Source: Culex pipiens pallens (lineage: Eukaryota > Arthropoda > Insecta > Diptera > Culicidae). From it: a stretch of 64,000 nt of DNA. The stretch covers positions 145,648,105 through 145,712,104 of the forward strand of contig NC_068939.1 of assembly GCF_016801865.2 (NCBI RefSeq), in the 5' to 3' direction. Below the pieces are notes generated by a model. It searched no databases. It had not been told where the DNA came from and saw only the letters and a list, made by a program, of their open reading frames with translations. Position 1 is the first letter of the stretch. Every line of letters begins with the position of its first letter. A program made the position numbers and the translations under genes. Below, piece after piece: positions 45,801 through 55,018 of the stretch.

Positions 45801-47705
45801 TCCGCTCCTTCGACCGAAACTCGCATATCAGACGTGGAGTTCAAGTCGTGAGAGAACGTCAATATGGGCTTGTTCCGTTCTGAAGGAGGAGTTGGAGGTC
45901 TAGGAGGAGTGGGGGTTATCTCTAGCTGACGTTTCTAGGACTTGGTTTCAGGGGTCTTGAGAATTTAAAATTTGAAATTGAATTGAAATTGAATATTTTA
46001 GACCAAGTTACCGAGCGGTGAGTTACGGGCGACTTACGACTCGGGAGAAACTTTGGCGCGGATACTTCAACCTACACAGCAATCGGGTTATCTGATTACC
46101 ATCACAACCATGGAAACGGGTCAGGATCATGAGAAGGGATGCCAGCTTTCAAAGTTTTAAAAATTCGTTCGAGGTTAGGTTTAATCTCAAAAATTCCATA
46201 CAAACTTGAACTTATAAGGCTCAATGTAAACCATTTGTAGACTCAATTTTGTCGTGTCGGAGTAAAGATCTAACTCAGGTTGTTTTAACATCCAGGCTAC
46301 GTCCAGTTGACGTCCCACTTTTTCAAGGAGATAAGGGAAATTCTCCAAGGCACCACCAAATAAGTTTAGCTTGGAGTTGGAAGGTTTTTGGGAGCGTAAC
46401 AGGACTTGATATCTAGTCTCAAAAAAAGTTTGACCATTGAGGTCCTACTTCGAACGTTTTTTGAAGAATCAAGCCCAGCTCCATCTGGCAACCCTGCCCA
46501 AACCCGAACCCGCGGAGCCTAGCGAAATCCATAAATCTCTCGCGGAGCTCCCCCCGAAAAGAATGGCGCAAACGTGAGCCGACGACGACGGAGAACCGGT
46601 TTTTGGCCGCGGATTAAAAGGTGACTCCCGGAGGGCAGAAATCGTGCGCGGCACGGGTACCCTCCCCAGAACGAGAGGAGAAGAGAGGAGGGCACGTGCT
46701 CTCCGGCAGTGGCTAACCGTGGCGGAGGACCACGGTCTCTCCCCACGGGGTAAAGTTACGGATATTTATGGCTTATTGAATGGACTTGGCTGGGAACGCG
46801 CAACCTGGCCGCCTCCTTCGTGGGGATAAATTTGCCTATTTTGTGGAGCTCCGGTGAGGTGAACTTTTGTTTTCCGAAAGCTTGGCGATCCTAAAAGGAG
46901 CGTTCAAGTTTCGAGATCTTGGCCGTTGTGTTGAGATGCCGGGCTGGATCTTGAGATGATCATGGCCTGGAGATTAGATTTCTTGGGGTTTATAATTTTG
47001 TAATTTTAGCAATACAAAGAACTGCGAAACAATAGTTGGATATGAAAATTGAAACTTTCACATTAAAATTTTATTGTAATTAGAAATAAATAAAGTTTTG
47101 TTTTACAATCATACATTTACCATCATTTTTATTTTCGTTGATTTCTCGTCACGTTTTTAATGGATTGGGTTCCAGGAATACGCTCCAATTGACCAAATTA
47201 CGTCAAAGTTAATTTCCAGCCGTTTATTCGAAGATATAAATTTTGCTATACAAAGAATATTTTGACAAAAATCCTTTACAAATTGTTAAGCATAGTATAC
47301 TCTAGAGTATATATGTAGCTACAAATCGTGATTAATTTTGGTGACGATGATTTAAAATCACCATAAAAGAGAATCCAACTAAAATATTGCCAAACAAGGG
47401 CTCTTTTGTCCCGATACCTTCAAAACAGCATTTCAAGTTTTCATGTGACATTTTCAAATGTTAAGCATATTTTTGAAACTTCAAACTGTATTTCTTTAAA
47501 AGCCAAACATTCAGAGGTGACCAAAATATGGTCCACGAGGTAATTTTTGTGTCCCGCGGACTCATTTTAAATGATTATCTGAAAGCCTTGGCAAAATGTC
47601 ATTTCGGATAACCGAATCACGATTTTTTTCATCAAACATGTTTATAAATGTGTTGTGAATCGTTCAAATTTGATTTAGAAGAAAACTATAAAAAATAAAT
47701 TAATA
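42850..47705. other. Long intergenic stretch, AT-rich then GC-balanced
   Basis: From 42850 to 44940 the DNA is AT-rich. It contains GGTGTCTTCGGTAAAGTTG at 43464-43491 within a repeat related to 59930-60130. From 44940 to 46960 the composition is clearly higher in GC, with overlapping ORFs on both strands (the longest, 45350-45883 plus, 177 codons). None shows a domain, and I do not call a gene. Confidence 0.4.
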
Positions 47706-47715
47706 TATAAGTAGT

Positions 47716-47864
47716 CCTTAACGATCTTATCTCGAATTTGGTGCAAGGAAATTGTTATTAGACACAGCTGAAATGATCCTCCAAAACTCTGTTCAGACAT
47801 TAAAGAAACTATCTGTTTGTTGATAATTTGGAAAAATAAACTGAATTGAATTGAGTTGAATTAA
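47716..47864 (+). mobile_element. 5'-truncated 3' UTR copy of the ORF1-only Jockey family
   Basis: CCTTAAC, ACACAGCTGAAA, CTCCAAAACT-TGTT, TTGATAATT and AATAAACTGAATTGAATTG follow in the same order and spacing as in the minus-strand 3' UTR at 25623-25760. Near-identical flanks ATAAGTAGTCC (47707-47717) and ATAAGTAGTTC (47865-47875) look like a target duplication with one change; it overlaps the first base or two of the copy. Confidence 0.8.
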
Positions 47865-48007
47865 ATAAGTAGTTCACATTAGTTTACAAGCTGTAGCAAT
47901 CGTGCTAAATTGTCGTACGTTCATTTTGGCCCAAATTGAGTTAAGAACGCCATTTTGTGCAGCTCACAATGCCTCATCTTTTGAACTTCGCAGATTCCCT
48001 AAATTGG

Positions 48008-48405
48008 ATTTCAATCCTGAGATATTTCATAAAAACCGAACAAACTCCGTGCATTGTTGTCACTTTTCAGATGAAAGAAGTTTCAATCTTGTCGTGCTAT
48101 CTTGACACAGCCTGAAAATTGATGTAAGTGCGACAACTGGCCAAATGGATTTCTGGTCAGAACGCGTTTGACACACGTACATGCAAGACTACCGTAAACT
48201 CCAGTAATTATAACTCGGGACTCCGGCAACCAAGTTCAACCAAACTTCGGGACAATGCACAGAATGGTCATCCAAACAAAACGTGTTTGTTATTGTTTAC
48301 ATTGCGTGCTCTATTTTTCGTTTATTCATGGTCAAACATAAATCGCGTTTTTCTCAGAACGTCAAAATGCGATGTGCGACAAGACAGCATGACAGCGTCG
48401 AATTA
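48008..48405 (+). mobile_element. TIR repeat family R, copy 2
   Basis: Collinear with 35400-35775 and 60495-61216. Inverted inner ends CTTGTCGTGCTATCTTGAC and GTGCGACAAGACAGCATGAC are seen. It contains the uninterrupted GCGACAACTGGCC site. No ORF of note. Confidence 0.75.
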
Positions 48406-48432
48406 TAGGCGAATTTTTAAAAAAATAGTTTT

Positions 48433-48466
48433 TATGGTCATATATGACCCATCAGGCCTGAAAGGG
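48433..48466. repeat. One-sided fragment of the TTAACCCTTTC MITE
   Basis: GGTCATATATGACCCATCAGGC and CTGAAAGGG match the right part of 4100-4241, then the sequence breaks off before TTAA. Confidence 0.6.
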
Positions 48467-50164
48467 AAACCGGTTCCGGATCTGCCCTCCTTACAACCGC
48501 TTACAATTACTTTTAGGGGACCCTAAATCAACAAATTTATTTCTCTTTAGTACTCAAAAGTGTTCGTTAGTCATGCTCGGCCATTCTAAAATTATTGAAC
48601 ATTGTTCTATTGGAAAGCGATTTTTCGGAACTCTTTAACATGCGGGGACGGTACCTGCATAAACCCAAATTTACGAGCTGTCGTTTGCATAATTTACCCC
48701 TGTGTGAAACTCAATCAACCCGGAGACGGGTCAGCGGAAGATCTGGCTAGCTGGACACTCCGTCGGAGACTGTACGTACCTGTAAAGAGAAAATAAATTG
48801 AAATCGTTACTTTGGTTGCAGACCAGTCGGATCAGTCCAAGATTCTAGATTGCAAGGTGGGCAGGAATTTATTTGGTTTTGTAGAAATTTTGTTTATAAG
48901 CAACTCCTTTTTTCTAATCAATTAGTTTTACAAAAGTTTCAAGCTATCAAACCTTACAAAATTGTTCATTTTAAGGACCAAACCAAGATGGTTCGGTAAA
49001 AGGTGAAATGGTAACCCCAACCACCCCCACCACGTGCGGAGTCGGGCGGGCCAAAGCCGAAAAGCCGTCGGTATTTTGATCTATCGTGGCCGCCGGCGCT
49101 TCTTTCGTCATGCCGAGGCCACAAGGTGTGTTCGCTGGACACAGTCAGTGTCTCGGACGGTGACTCCAACTCCACGTGGAGTTTTGCGCCAACCGTAAGA
49201 AGAAAGTTTCGTGGTAATGGGGGGAGGTGATTGCGGGAGCAGAAGGGGAAGATTGTATTCGGAATTATAACCGGTCGTGCCGTTGTCGTCGTTTTTGCTT
49301 TCAACCTTTTTTTTCTGCTGCAGATTCTTTGACGGTCAGGGTTGCTCTATTTCCGAGTACAATATCTAGTCGCATGGTTATCGGCCGAAACTTGTTATGC
49401 GGATCTGGTGAGCTGCGTGGAGGTTCCTTTCTGATAGTGTGACCAGCGGATACTGGATAGAAAGCTGGAAACTTACTGAAATTCTGTAGATTCCGTGACT
49501 TTAACTACAAAACTGACTCCAGCTTTTAAAAAGACCTGACTTCAACAACAACTCTCAACGACTCTAGGTCAACTCCACCAACTTCAACTCCGACTCTTCA
49601 GCCATCTGAATTTGATCAATTTGTCTGGTGCTTAGAGGTCAGTTCAATTGAGGTTATACCTGAATTAAAAACAGTGATTTCGAACATTACGAACAAACTT
49701 GGTAACCCTACCTAACGTTTTGTCCCAACATCAGCGGGGGGGATCTCGGTCTCCCCGATCCGTACCCACATACCACAACCTTCCAAGAAGTGAAGAAACG
49801 GCTCCGAGTCGAATTCAACGATGACGACTGTGAAAACTCTGCTCAGAAAGACGCACGTAGACAACCGAGGGGGCAAGCCATCGAAAAAGGTAGGGAGGGG
49901 GTCCATCACATATGATTTTTACGCCATTCAATCAACCCCAGAACCACGCCAACAGAGCGAGAAGAAAGATGACAGAGCTGGTAATGCTTCGGGAAGGTTG
50001 GGGAATCTCGCTCTACGGTTGGACCCTGGTTGTGGGATACTTTGAAGTTGAACATCGCAGGGCTGTGGAGTTGGAGTCGGACTATTCGAGGAGTTGGAAT
50101 TAGAGTCGTAAAATTCTTAAATGTCGGAGTCGTCACGGCGATATGACAACAATCACTGCCAAAT
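48467..50164. other. Balanced-composition intergenic DNA
   Basis: Short ORFs on both strands lack motifs. Degenerate ACTCCGACTC-type sequence at about 49500-49610 and its complement GGAGTTGGAGTCGG at about 50066 are in opposite orientation. CAGGGCTGTGGAGTTGGAG at 50059 resembles a hAT terminus, but the other end was not found. Confidence 0.4.
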
Positions 50165-50367
50165 TACCCCCGTTAGTCTGACACATTTAAATTTGTACCC
50201 CGTTGGTAAGACAAAGTCAATCTTTGAAGTAACGAACTGTCACTTTTTCCACGGCGCTCACGCGTGATTTCAAAACAAATCGTTTGGTGTGAAAATGGCG
50301 TGTCAAACTAAAAATAAACCCCGCTAGATTGGCAACAATCACTGTCAAACCAGCGGGTTTAACTGTA
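50165..50367. mobile_element. Diverged, inverted copy of the 8620-8857 MITE
   Basis: ATTTGTACCCCGTTGGTAAG, GAACTGTCACTTTTTCCACGG, CGCTCACG, CAAACTAAAAA and GTCAAACCAGCGGGTTTAACTG match the reverse complement of 8620-8857 in order. It ends at TA (50366-50367), and the left end is approximate. Confidence 0.7.
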
Positions 50368-50898
50368 CGAGTACGGGCTGGTTCTTTACGTTGACAACAA
50401 CATCCATCTATGATGAGTATTTTGCACTTGCACATCAGCTCGTAATCAATTTTGGATCGTTCTTGTTGCTGTTATTGCTGTTGCCGCTTCTTACCGCAAT
50501 TTCCATCAAAAGCGAAACCGTTTTGCCGGCTTTCACTTGTCAAATTTACTGTGCGAAACGATAAACTGACAGATGATACAGTTCACTGTGTCTGTCAAAA
50601 GTATGTGTATCCGTCAGTCGCCGACGAGCACTCAAGTGCTTTACAGGCAACAAAATTTTACGCGATTTTTACGTCATTGCATTCTCACACGTCCCCCCCT
50701 TCCCCAGCTGTCATCCCCCTAACCTCAACGTATCACACGTAAAAGTAATCGAAAATCGATTGTTCTTCCGCGCCAAGCGGCGTGGCGCCTTCATCTTCCG
50801 GCGGCGTCGATAAAAGCAAAACGATGACACTTTTGTGCCGAACCCCTTAACGGTGTACTGCTGTCTCCAAGCGCTTCTCGTGTGCAAGTTGTAAACGT
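50368..50898. other. Balanced-composition DNA next to the I/Loa-like insertion
   Basis: No gene is recognised. The last bases, CAGTTGGCG (50899-50907), are the target duplication copy at the 3' side of the retrotransposon. Confidence 0.4.
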
Positions 50899-51316
50899 CA
50901 GTTGGCGTTTTTTTTTTTTTTTTTTTTTTTTCATAAAATTATTTTTATTAGGTCCTTTTCGGTACTGGGACCTGGTTAGGACCGAGTTGGCTTTTGTAAT
51001 TACATTTGACTTAATAATTACAGAGGATCTTGTGTGTAAATGTTAGTGGGAGGGGAGCCGATTACCCGCGGCCTACTCGGGGTTAGTAGGGAAGGGATTG
51101 ATGTTAAAGACAAGGCGTTGGAAGGAAAGGGGGATTGTGTAGGGGTCTTGGTTGGCTCTGCTGGCCTTTGCGTTTTGTCCTCAGCCGCAACTCGGTGTCC
51201 AGCTGCTGGGGCGATCTTGCTTTGCTTCCGGTGCAACCAGAAACGACGGCTTTGTGTGAAGGCGAGTTATACTAACTAGAGGAAAACTAACTGAAGGGAA
51301 ACTAACTGGAAGAAAA

Positions 51317-54300
51317 CTAAATAGATATTTTGGAATCTGAGAGGAACTGATAGATAGGATAGAGAACATCAAGGTCTAGTTGAGATAGCGCGTCTCGCAT
51401 CGGGATTTCTGGTGGTCTTCCTCGGGCCCTGAGGGTATCTTTCAACTTAATTCTGTGAACATGGTGATCTGGACACGCCCATACGAGATGGTCGATGTCC
51501 TGATAACCCTGCCCACAGTCACAAAGGTTCGTATCACTCATGTTGATACGGTACAGATGAGCCTTGGACGAGTAATGGTTCGACATAAGGCGGGACATCG
51601 TTCTGATGAATCCACGCGTCAAGTCCATTCCCTTGAACCAGGCTTTTCTTTGCACCTTAGGTCGTATGGAATACATCCAACGTCCCTTGGTGTCGCCGTC
51701 CCATTGTGTTTGCCAATCCAGAAGCGCACGCTGCCTCGGAAAACCGTAGCATTCTTGTAGGCTAATTGGCCTTTCAAAAATGTCTCCACTCTCAGCACCC
51801 TTCTTGGCGAGCAAGTCCGCTTTTTCATTACCCGGAATCGAGCAATGAGCGCGGACCCACACCACCGTGATGTTGAAGGACTGAGCCGCCAGGTTGTTTA
51901 AAGTCTTACGTATTTCCGTGAGGAGAAACGTAGACTCCCTGGTCGGCTTCAGAGACCGGATAGCCTCAACAGAGCTAAAGCTATCGGTGAAGATGAAGTA
52001 GTGGTCAGGTGGCATGGTCTCGATGATTCGCAGTGCGCAGTAAACCGCGGCTAACTCTGCGACGTAAACCGAACTCGGGTCCTTCAGCTTAAAGAACAGC
52101 TGATAAGATTCATGATAAACACCGAAGCCCGTACAGCCGTCGAGCTTGGAGCCATCGGTGAAGAATCTGTTGTTTGGAGGAACATGGTTGTACTTTGATG
52201 CGAAGATCGACGGTACAACTCCCCGCAGAAGATGGTTTGGGATACCGCGAGTATCGGCTTTCATGGACGTGTCGAAGCCAATCAGGGTGCTGCTGGTTAA
52301 CGGAGGCGTGCGCTGTACCGTTGTGCTCGGGCTCCACTCCCACGATGACATAAAGTCATAATATAGAAGCATGCGCCGAGACTCAACGTGAAGGTTCAGC
52401 AACGTTTCAAAGTTGTCAATTACCAGTTTATTCCTGTAATCACACCGGATCAGGAACCGGTAAGACAGTTCGTAGTAACGAGTTCGCAGAGGCAACACTC
52501 CCGCCAAGACCTCGAGGGTCATGTTGTGAGTTGAGTGCATGCATCCCAAGACAATGCGAAGACTTCGGTACTGTATCCGCTGGAGAACCAACAAGCGTGA
52601 TTTCGCAGCTGTTTGGAAGCAGAAATTGCCATATTCCAGCACCGAGAGTATCGTTGTCTTGTACAGTCGAAGCAGGTCAGAAGGATGAGCACCCCACCGG
52701 TTGCCAGAGACGCTGCGCAGAAAATTAGTTCTTTGCAGGCACTTTTGCTTCAGGTAGTTAATGTGCTTCCCCCATGTTCCCTTTTGATCAAAGATGGTAC
52801 CCATGTACATGAAGTGGTCCGACTGCTCGATAGTCTTTCCCGAAAGAGAAAGATTGAGCTGCGGCGGTTCATGCTTCCCCGTAAAAACGACCAGTTCCGT
52901 CTTCTCCGGAGAGAATTCAATACCCTTTCCAACTGCCCAATGGGCCAAGTTGTTCAGGGTATCTTGCAAGGGTTCTAGCAGATCGACTTCCTTCTTGGCA
53001 GCGATTGAGACCACTGCGTCATCTGCGTACTGTATAAGGGAGCAGTCTCCGGTCAAGCAATCATCGATATCGCTGACGTAGAAGTTATACATGGATGGAC
53101 TAAGGCGTGAGCCTTGTGCCAAACCCATGTAACTTATCCGGGTGATTGCCAGATCACCTTGCACAAAGTGCATGTGTTTTTCTGACAACAGGTTGATGAG
53201 GAAGTTGCACATCGTCGGATTGAGACCGCTCCGCCGCAGCTTTACTCCCAACACCTCGATGGAGACTGAATCGAATGCACCCTTGATGTCTAGGAAGACA
53301 GAAGCCATTTGCTGTTTTTTACCACGGGCTATGTCGATTCCTGTGGCCAGCAAGGCTAGACAGTCGCTTGTTCCCTTGCCTCTCCGGAAGCCATACTGCG
53401 TGTCTGACAGCAAGTGCTCTCGTTCCATCCATGGTTCGAGGCGGTCGAGGATCATCTTCTCCAGCAACTTGCGTAGACACGACAGCAAGCTGATTGGACG
53501 ATACGAGTTGTGGTCGGACGCCGGCTTACCGGGCTTTTGAATGGCAACCACCCGGACCTGTCGCCATTCGTGTGGAATTATGTTCTGCTCCACCAACGTG
53601 TTGAACAGATTCAACAGACGCTGCTTGGCGACGTCCGGAAGATTCTTCAGCAAGCTGAACTTGATCTTGTCCGGACCAGGAGCAGTGTTGTTGCCCGTCA
53701 ATAGTGCTATGGAGAGCTCTACCATCGAGAAGGGAGGATTAGAATCGCTCCCATCAACAACGTCGAATGATGGTTGTGTCGGCACCGAGTCCGGGCACAC
53801 CTTCTTGGCGAAATCCAATATCCACTTGTCCGATTTTTCCACACTCTCGTTCGGAACGGAACCTCTACGCATGGCCCTCGCAACGCGCCACAGAGTGCTC
53901 ATGGACGTATCTGCTGGTAGTCCTTCAACGAACTCCCGCCAGTACATTCGCTTCTTCCGCTTCAGAGTATTACTGTACCTGCGATCAAGAGCTCTGTACT
54001 TTTGGAAGTTCGCTCGGATTCCACACTTGCAGAAGTCCACATAAGCTTCTGACCTGGCCGCCGAGAGATCCGTACACTCCTTGTCCCACCAGGGAAGTGG
54101 AGGGCGCGTTCGGATGTACGGTCCCGGGACGGGTTTCGTCTGAGCTTGTAACGCACTGTCATAGATCAAATTAGCCAGAAACGCATATTCTTCAAGCGGT
54201 ACCAACCCTGCTTGCAACTCAACTCCAATGGAGACTGCCTCCGCGTACTGTTTCCAGTCGATATTTCGCGTCAGATCGTAAGGCATCTCCACCGTTGTCG

Positions 54301-55018
54301 ATTGCTGTGGGCCATGGCTAACCAGAATAGCGATCGGCAAATGATCACTGCCACGAGGATCTTGAAGCACGTTCCAGTCACAAAGAACTGCCAGACTGTT
54401 GGAACAGAGCGACAAGTCGATGGCACTCGCCTTCGTACCGGACGTGGTTGGCGTTGGTGGTGTTGCAATGCGCGTAACTTGTTTGTCCCTGTTTAGGAGG
54501 GTCATCTGGAAGTCGTCGCACAGTTCATGAATCAGATATGCTTGAGGGTCTGTCTTGTGACTTCCCCACTCGTTGCTGTGAAGATTAAAGTCACCCAGAA
54601 CCAGTCGCGGTGCCTGCAACAGCTCAAGCATACCCCACAACTTTTGTCGAGTTAACGACACCTGTGGGGGAACGTAGACGGACACAATGCAAATGTCCAG
54701 TCCTCTGATCCTGGCCTGTACTGCGACTGCTTCGATTCCTCCTAGCTTCGGGAGCGTGACCTTTCTAAAAGTGTGGCATTTCCTGACCCCAATCAGTACG
54801 CCTCCACCTCTATTTGGCCCTGCCCTGCTCTCTGTGATGATGTTGTACCCCCGGAAAGCTGGCGTCTCATCTCCGATAAGAAACGTTTCGCTCAGCGCAA
54901 ACACATCACAGTCCCGTTCGAATGCGAATTGTTGAAAATCGTTTAACTTGGGGGTTAAACTTCTACAATTCCATTGTAGAAAGGAGATGCCGTTTTTCGT
55001 TTTTGGTGTATTACCCAT
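51317..55018 (-). CDS. ORF2: endonuclease / reverse transcriptase / RNase H
   Basis: 1233 residues from the ATG at 55018. I chose this start because upstream codons are only open, with no earlier ATG, and because the ATG sits in ATGGGTAA across the ORF1 stop. Domains in order: APE-type endonuclease at about 10-235 (N17 in QWNC, E44 in SETF, D143 and N145 in GDFN, SDH 224-226); reverse transcriptase at about 480-760 (D577 in FLDIKGAFD, YADD 664-667); RNase H at about 950-1080 with acidic residues D955, E988, D1012 and D1068; then a C-terminal CCHC-type motif, C1166-C1168-H1177-C1182. It would nick target DNA, copy the element RNA from the nick and degrade the template. All key residues are intact. 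It is likely translated by reinitiation after ORF1. Confidence 0.96.
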   Translation of the reverse strand: MGNTPKTKNGISFLQWNCRSLTPKLNDFQQFAFERDCDVFALSETFLIGDETPAFRGYNIITESRAGPNRGGGVLIGVRKCHTFRKVTLPKLGGIEAVAVQARIRGLDICIVSVYVPPQVSLTRQKLWGMLELLQAPRLVLGDFNLHSNEWGSHKTDPQAYLIHELCDDFQMTLLNRDKQVTRIATPPTPTTSGTKASAIDLSLCSNSLAVLCDWNVLQDPRGSDHLPIAILVSHGPQQSTTVEMPYDLTRNIDWKQYAEAVSIGVELQAGLVPLEEYAFLANLIYDSALQAQTKPVPGPYIRTRPPLPWWDKECTDLSAARSEAYVDFCKCGIRANFQKYRALDRRYSNTLKRKKRMYWREFVEGLPADTSMSTLWRVARAMRRGSVPNESVEKSDKWILDFAKKVCPDSVPTQPSFDVVDGSDSNPPFSMVELSIALLTGNNTAPGPDKIKFSLLKNLPDVAKQRLLNLFNTLVEQNIIPHEWRQVRVVAIQKPGKPASDHNSYRPISLLSCLRKLLEKMILDRLEPWMEREHLLSDTQYGFRRGKGTSDCLALLATGIDIARGKKQQMASVFLDIKGAFDSVSIEVLGVKLRRSGLNPTMCNFLINLLSEKHMHFVQGDLAITRISYMGLAQGSRLSPSMYNFYVSDIDDCLTGDCSLIQYADDAVVSIAAKKEVDLLEPLQDTLNNLAHWAVGKGIEFSPEKTELVVFTGKHEPPQLNLSLSGKTIEQSDHFMYMGTIFDQKGTWGKHINYLKQKCLQRTNFLRSVSGNRWGAHPSDLLRLYKTTILSVLEYGNFCFQTAAKSRLLVLQRIQYRSLRIVLGCMHSTHNMTLEVLAGVLPLRTRYYELSYRFLIRCDYRNKLVIDNFETLLNLHVESRRMLLYYDFMSSWEWSPSTTVQRTPPLTSSTLIGFDTSMKADTRGIPNHLLRGVVPSIFASKYNHVPPNNRFFTDGSKLDGCTGFGVYHESYQLFFKLKDPSSVYVAELAAVYCALRIIETMPPDHYFIFTDSFSSVEAIRSLKPTRESTFLLTEIRKTLNNLAAQSFNITVVWVRAHCSIPGNEKADLLAKKGAESGDIFERPISLQECYGFPRQRALLDWQTQWDGDTKGRWMYSIRPKVQRKAWFKGMDLTRGFIRTMSRLMSNHYSSKAHLYRINMSDTNLCDCGQGYQDIDHLVWACPDHHVHRIKLKDTLRARGRPPEIPMRDALSQLDLDVLYPIYQFLSDSKISI
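55011..55018 (-). promoter_or_regulatory. ORF1 stop / ORF2 start overlap, ATGGGTAA
   Basis: On the minus strand ATGGGTAA holds the ORF2 start in one frame and the ORF1 stop TAA in another. Overlapping stop and start codons are used for termination-reinitiation in some insect LINEs, and the same mode is inferred here. Confidence 0.8.

Noticed and set aside
45350..45883. 177-codon ORF in a GC-balanced island
   Set aside because: No motif, low-complexity in places, and opposite-strand ORFs of similar size overlap it.
49500..50135. A hAT element between ACTCCGACTC-type sequences
   Set aside because: Only one plausible terminus (CAGGGCTGTGGAG near 50059) points away from the other motif, and no TSD is seen.
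52110..54174. Many antisense ORFs within the retrotransposon ORF2 and ORF1
   Set aside because: They are shadows of the long, constrained minus-strand coding frames.
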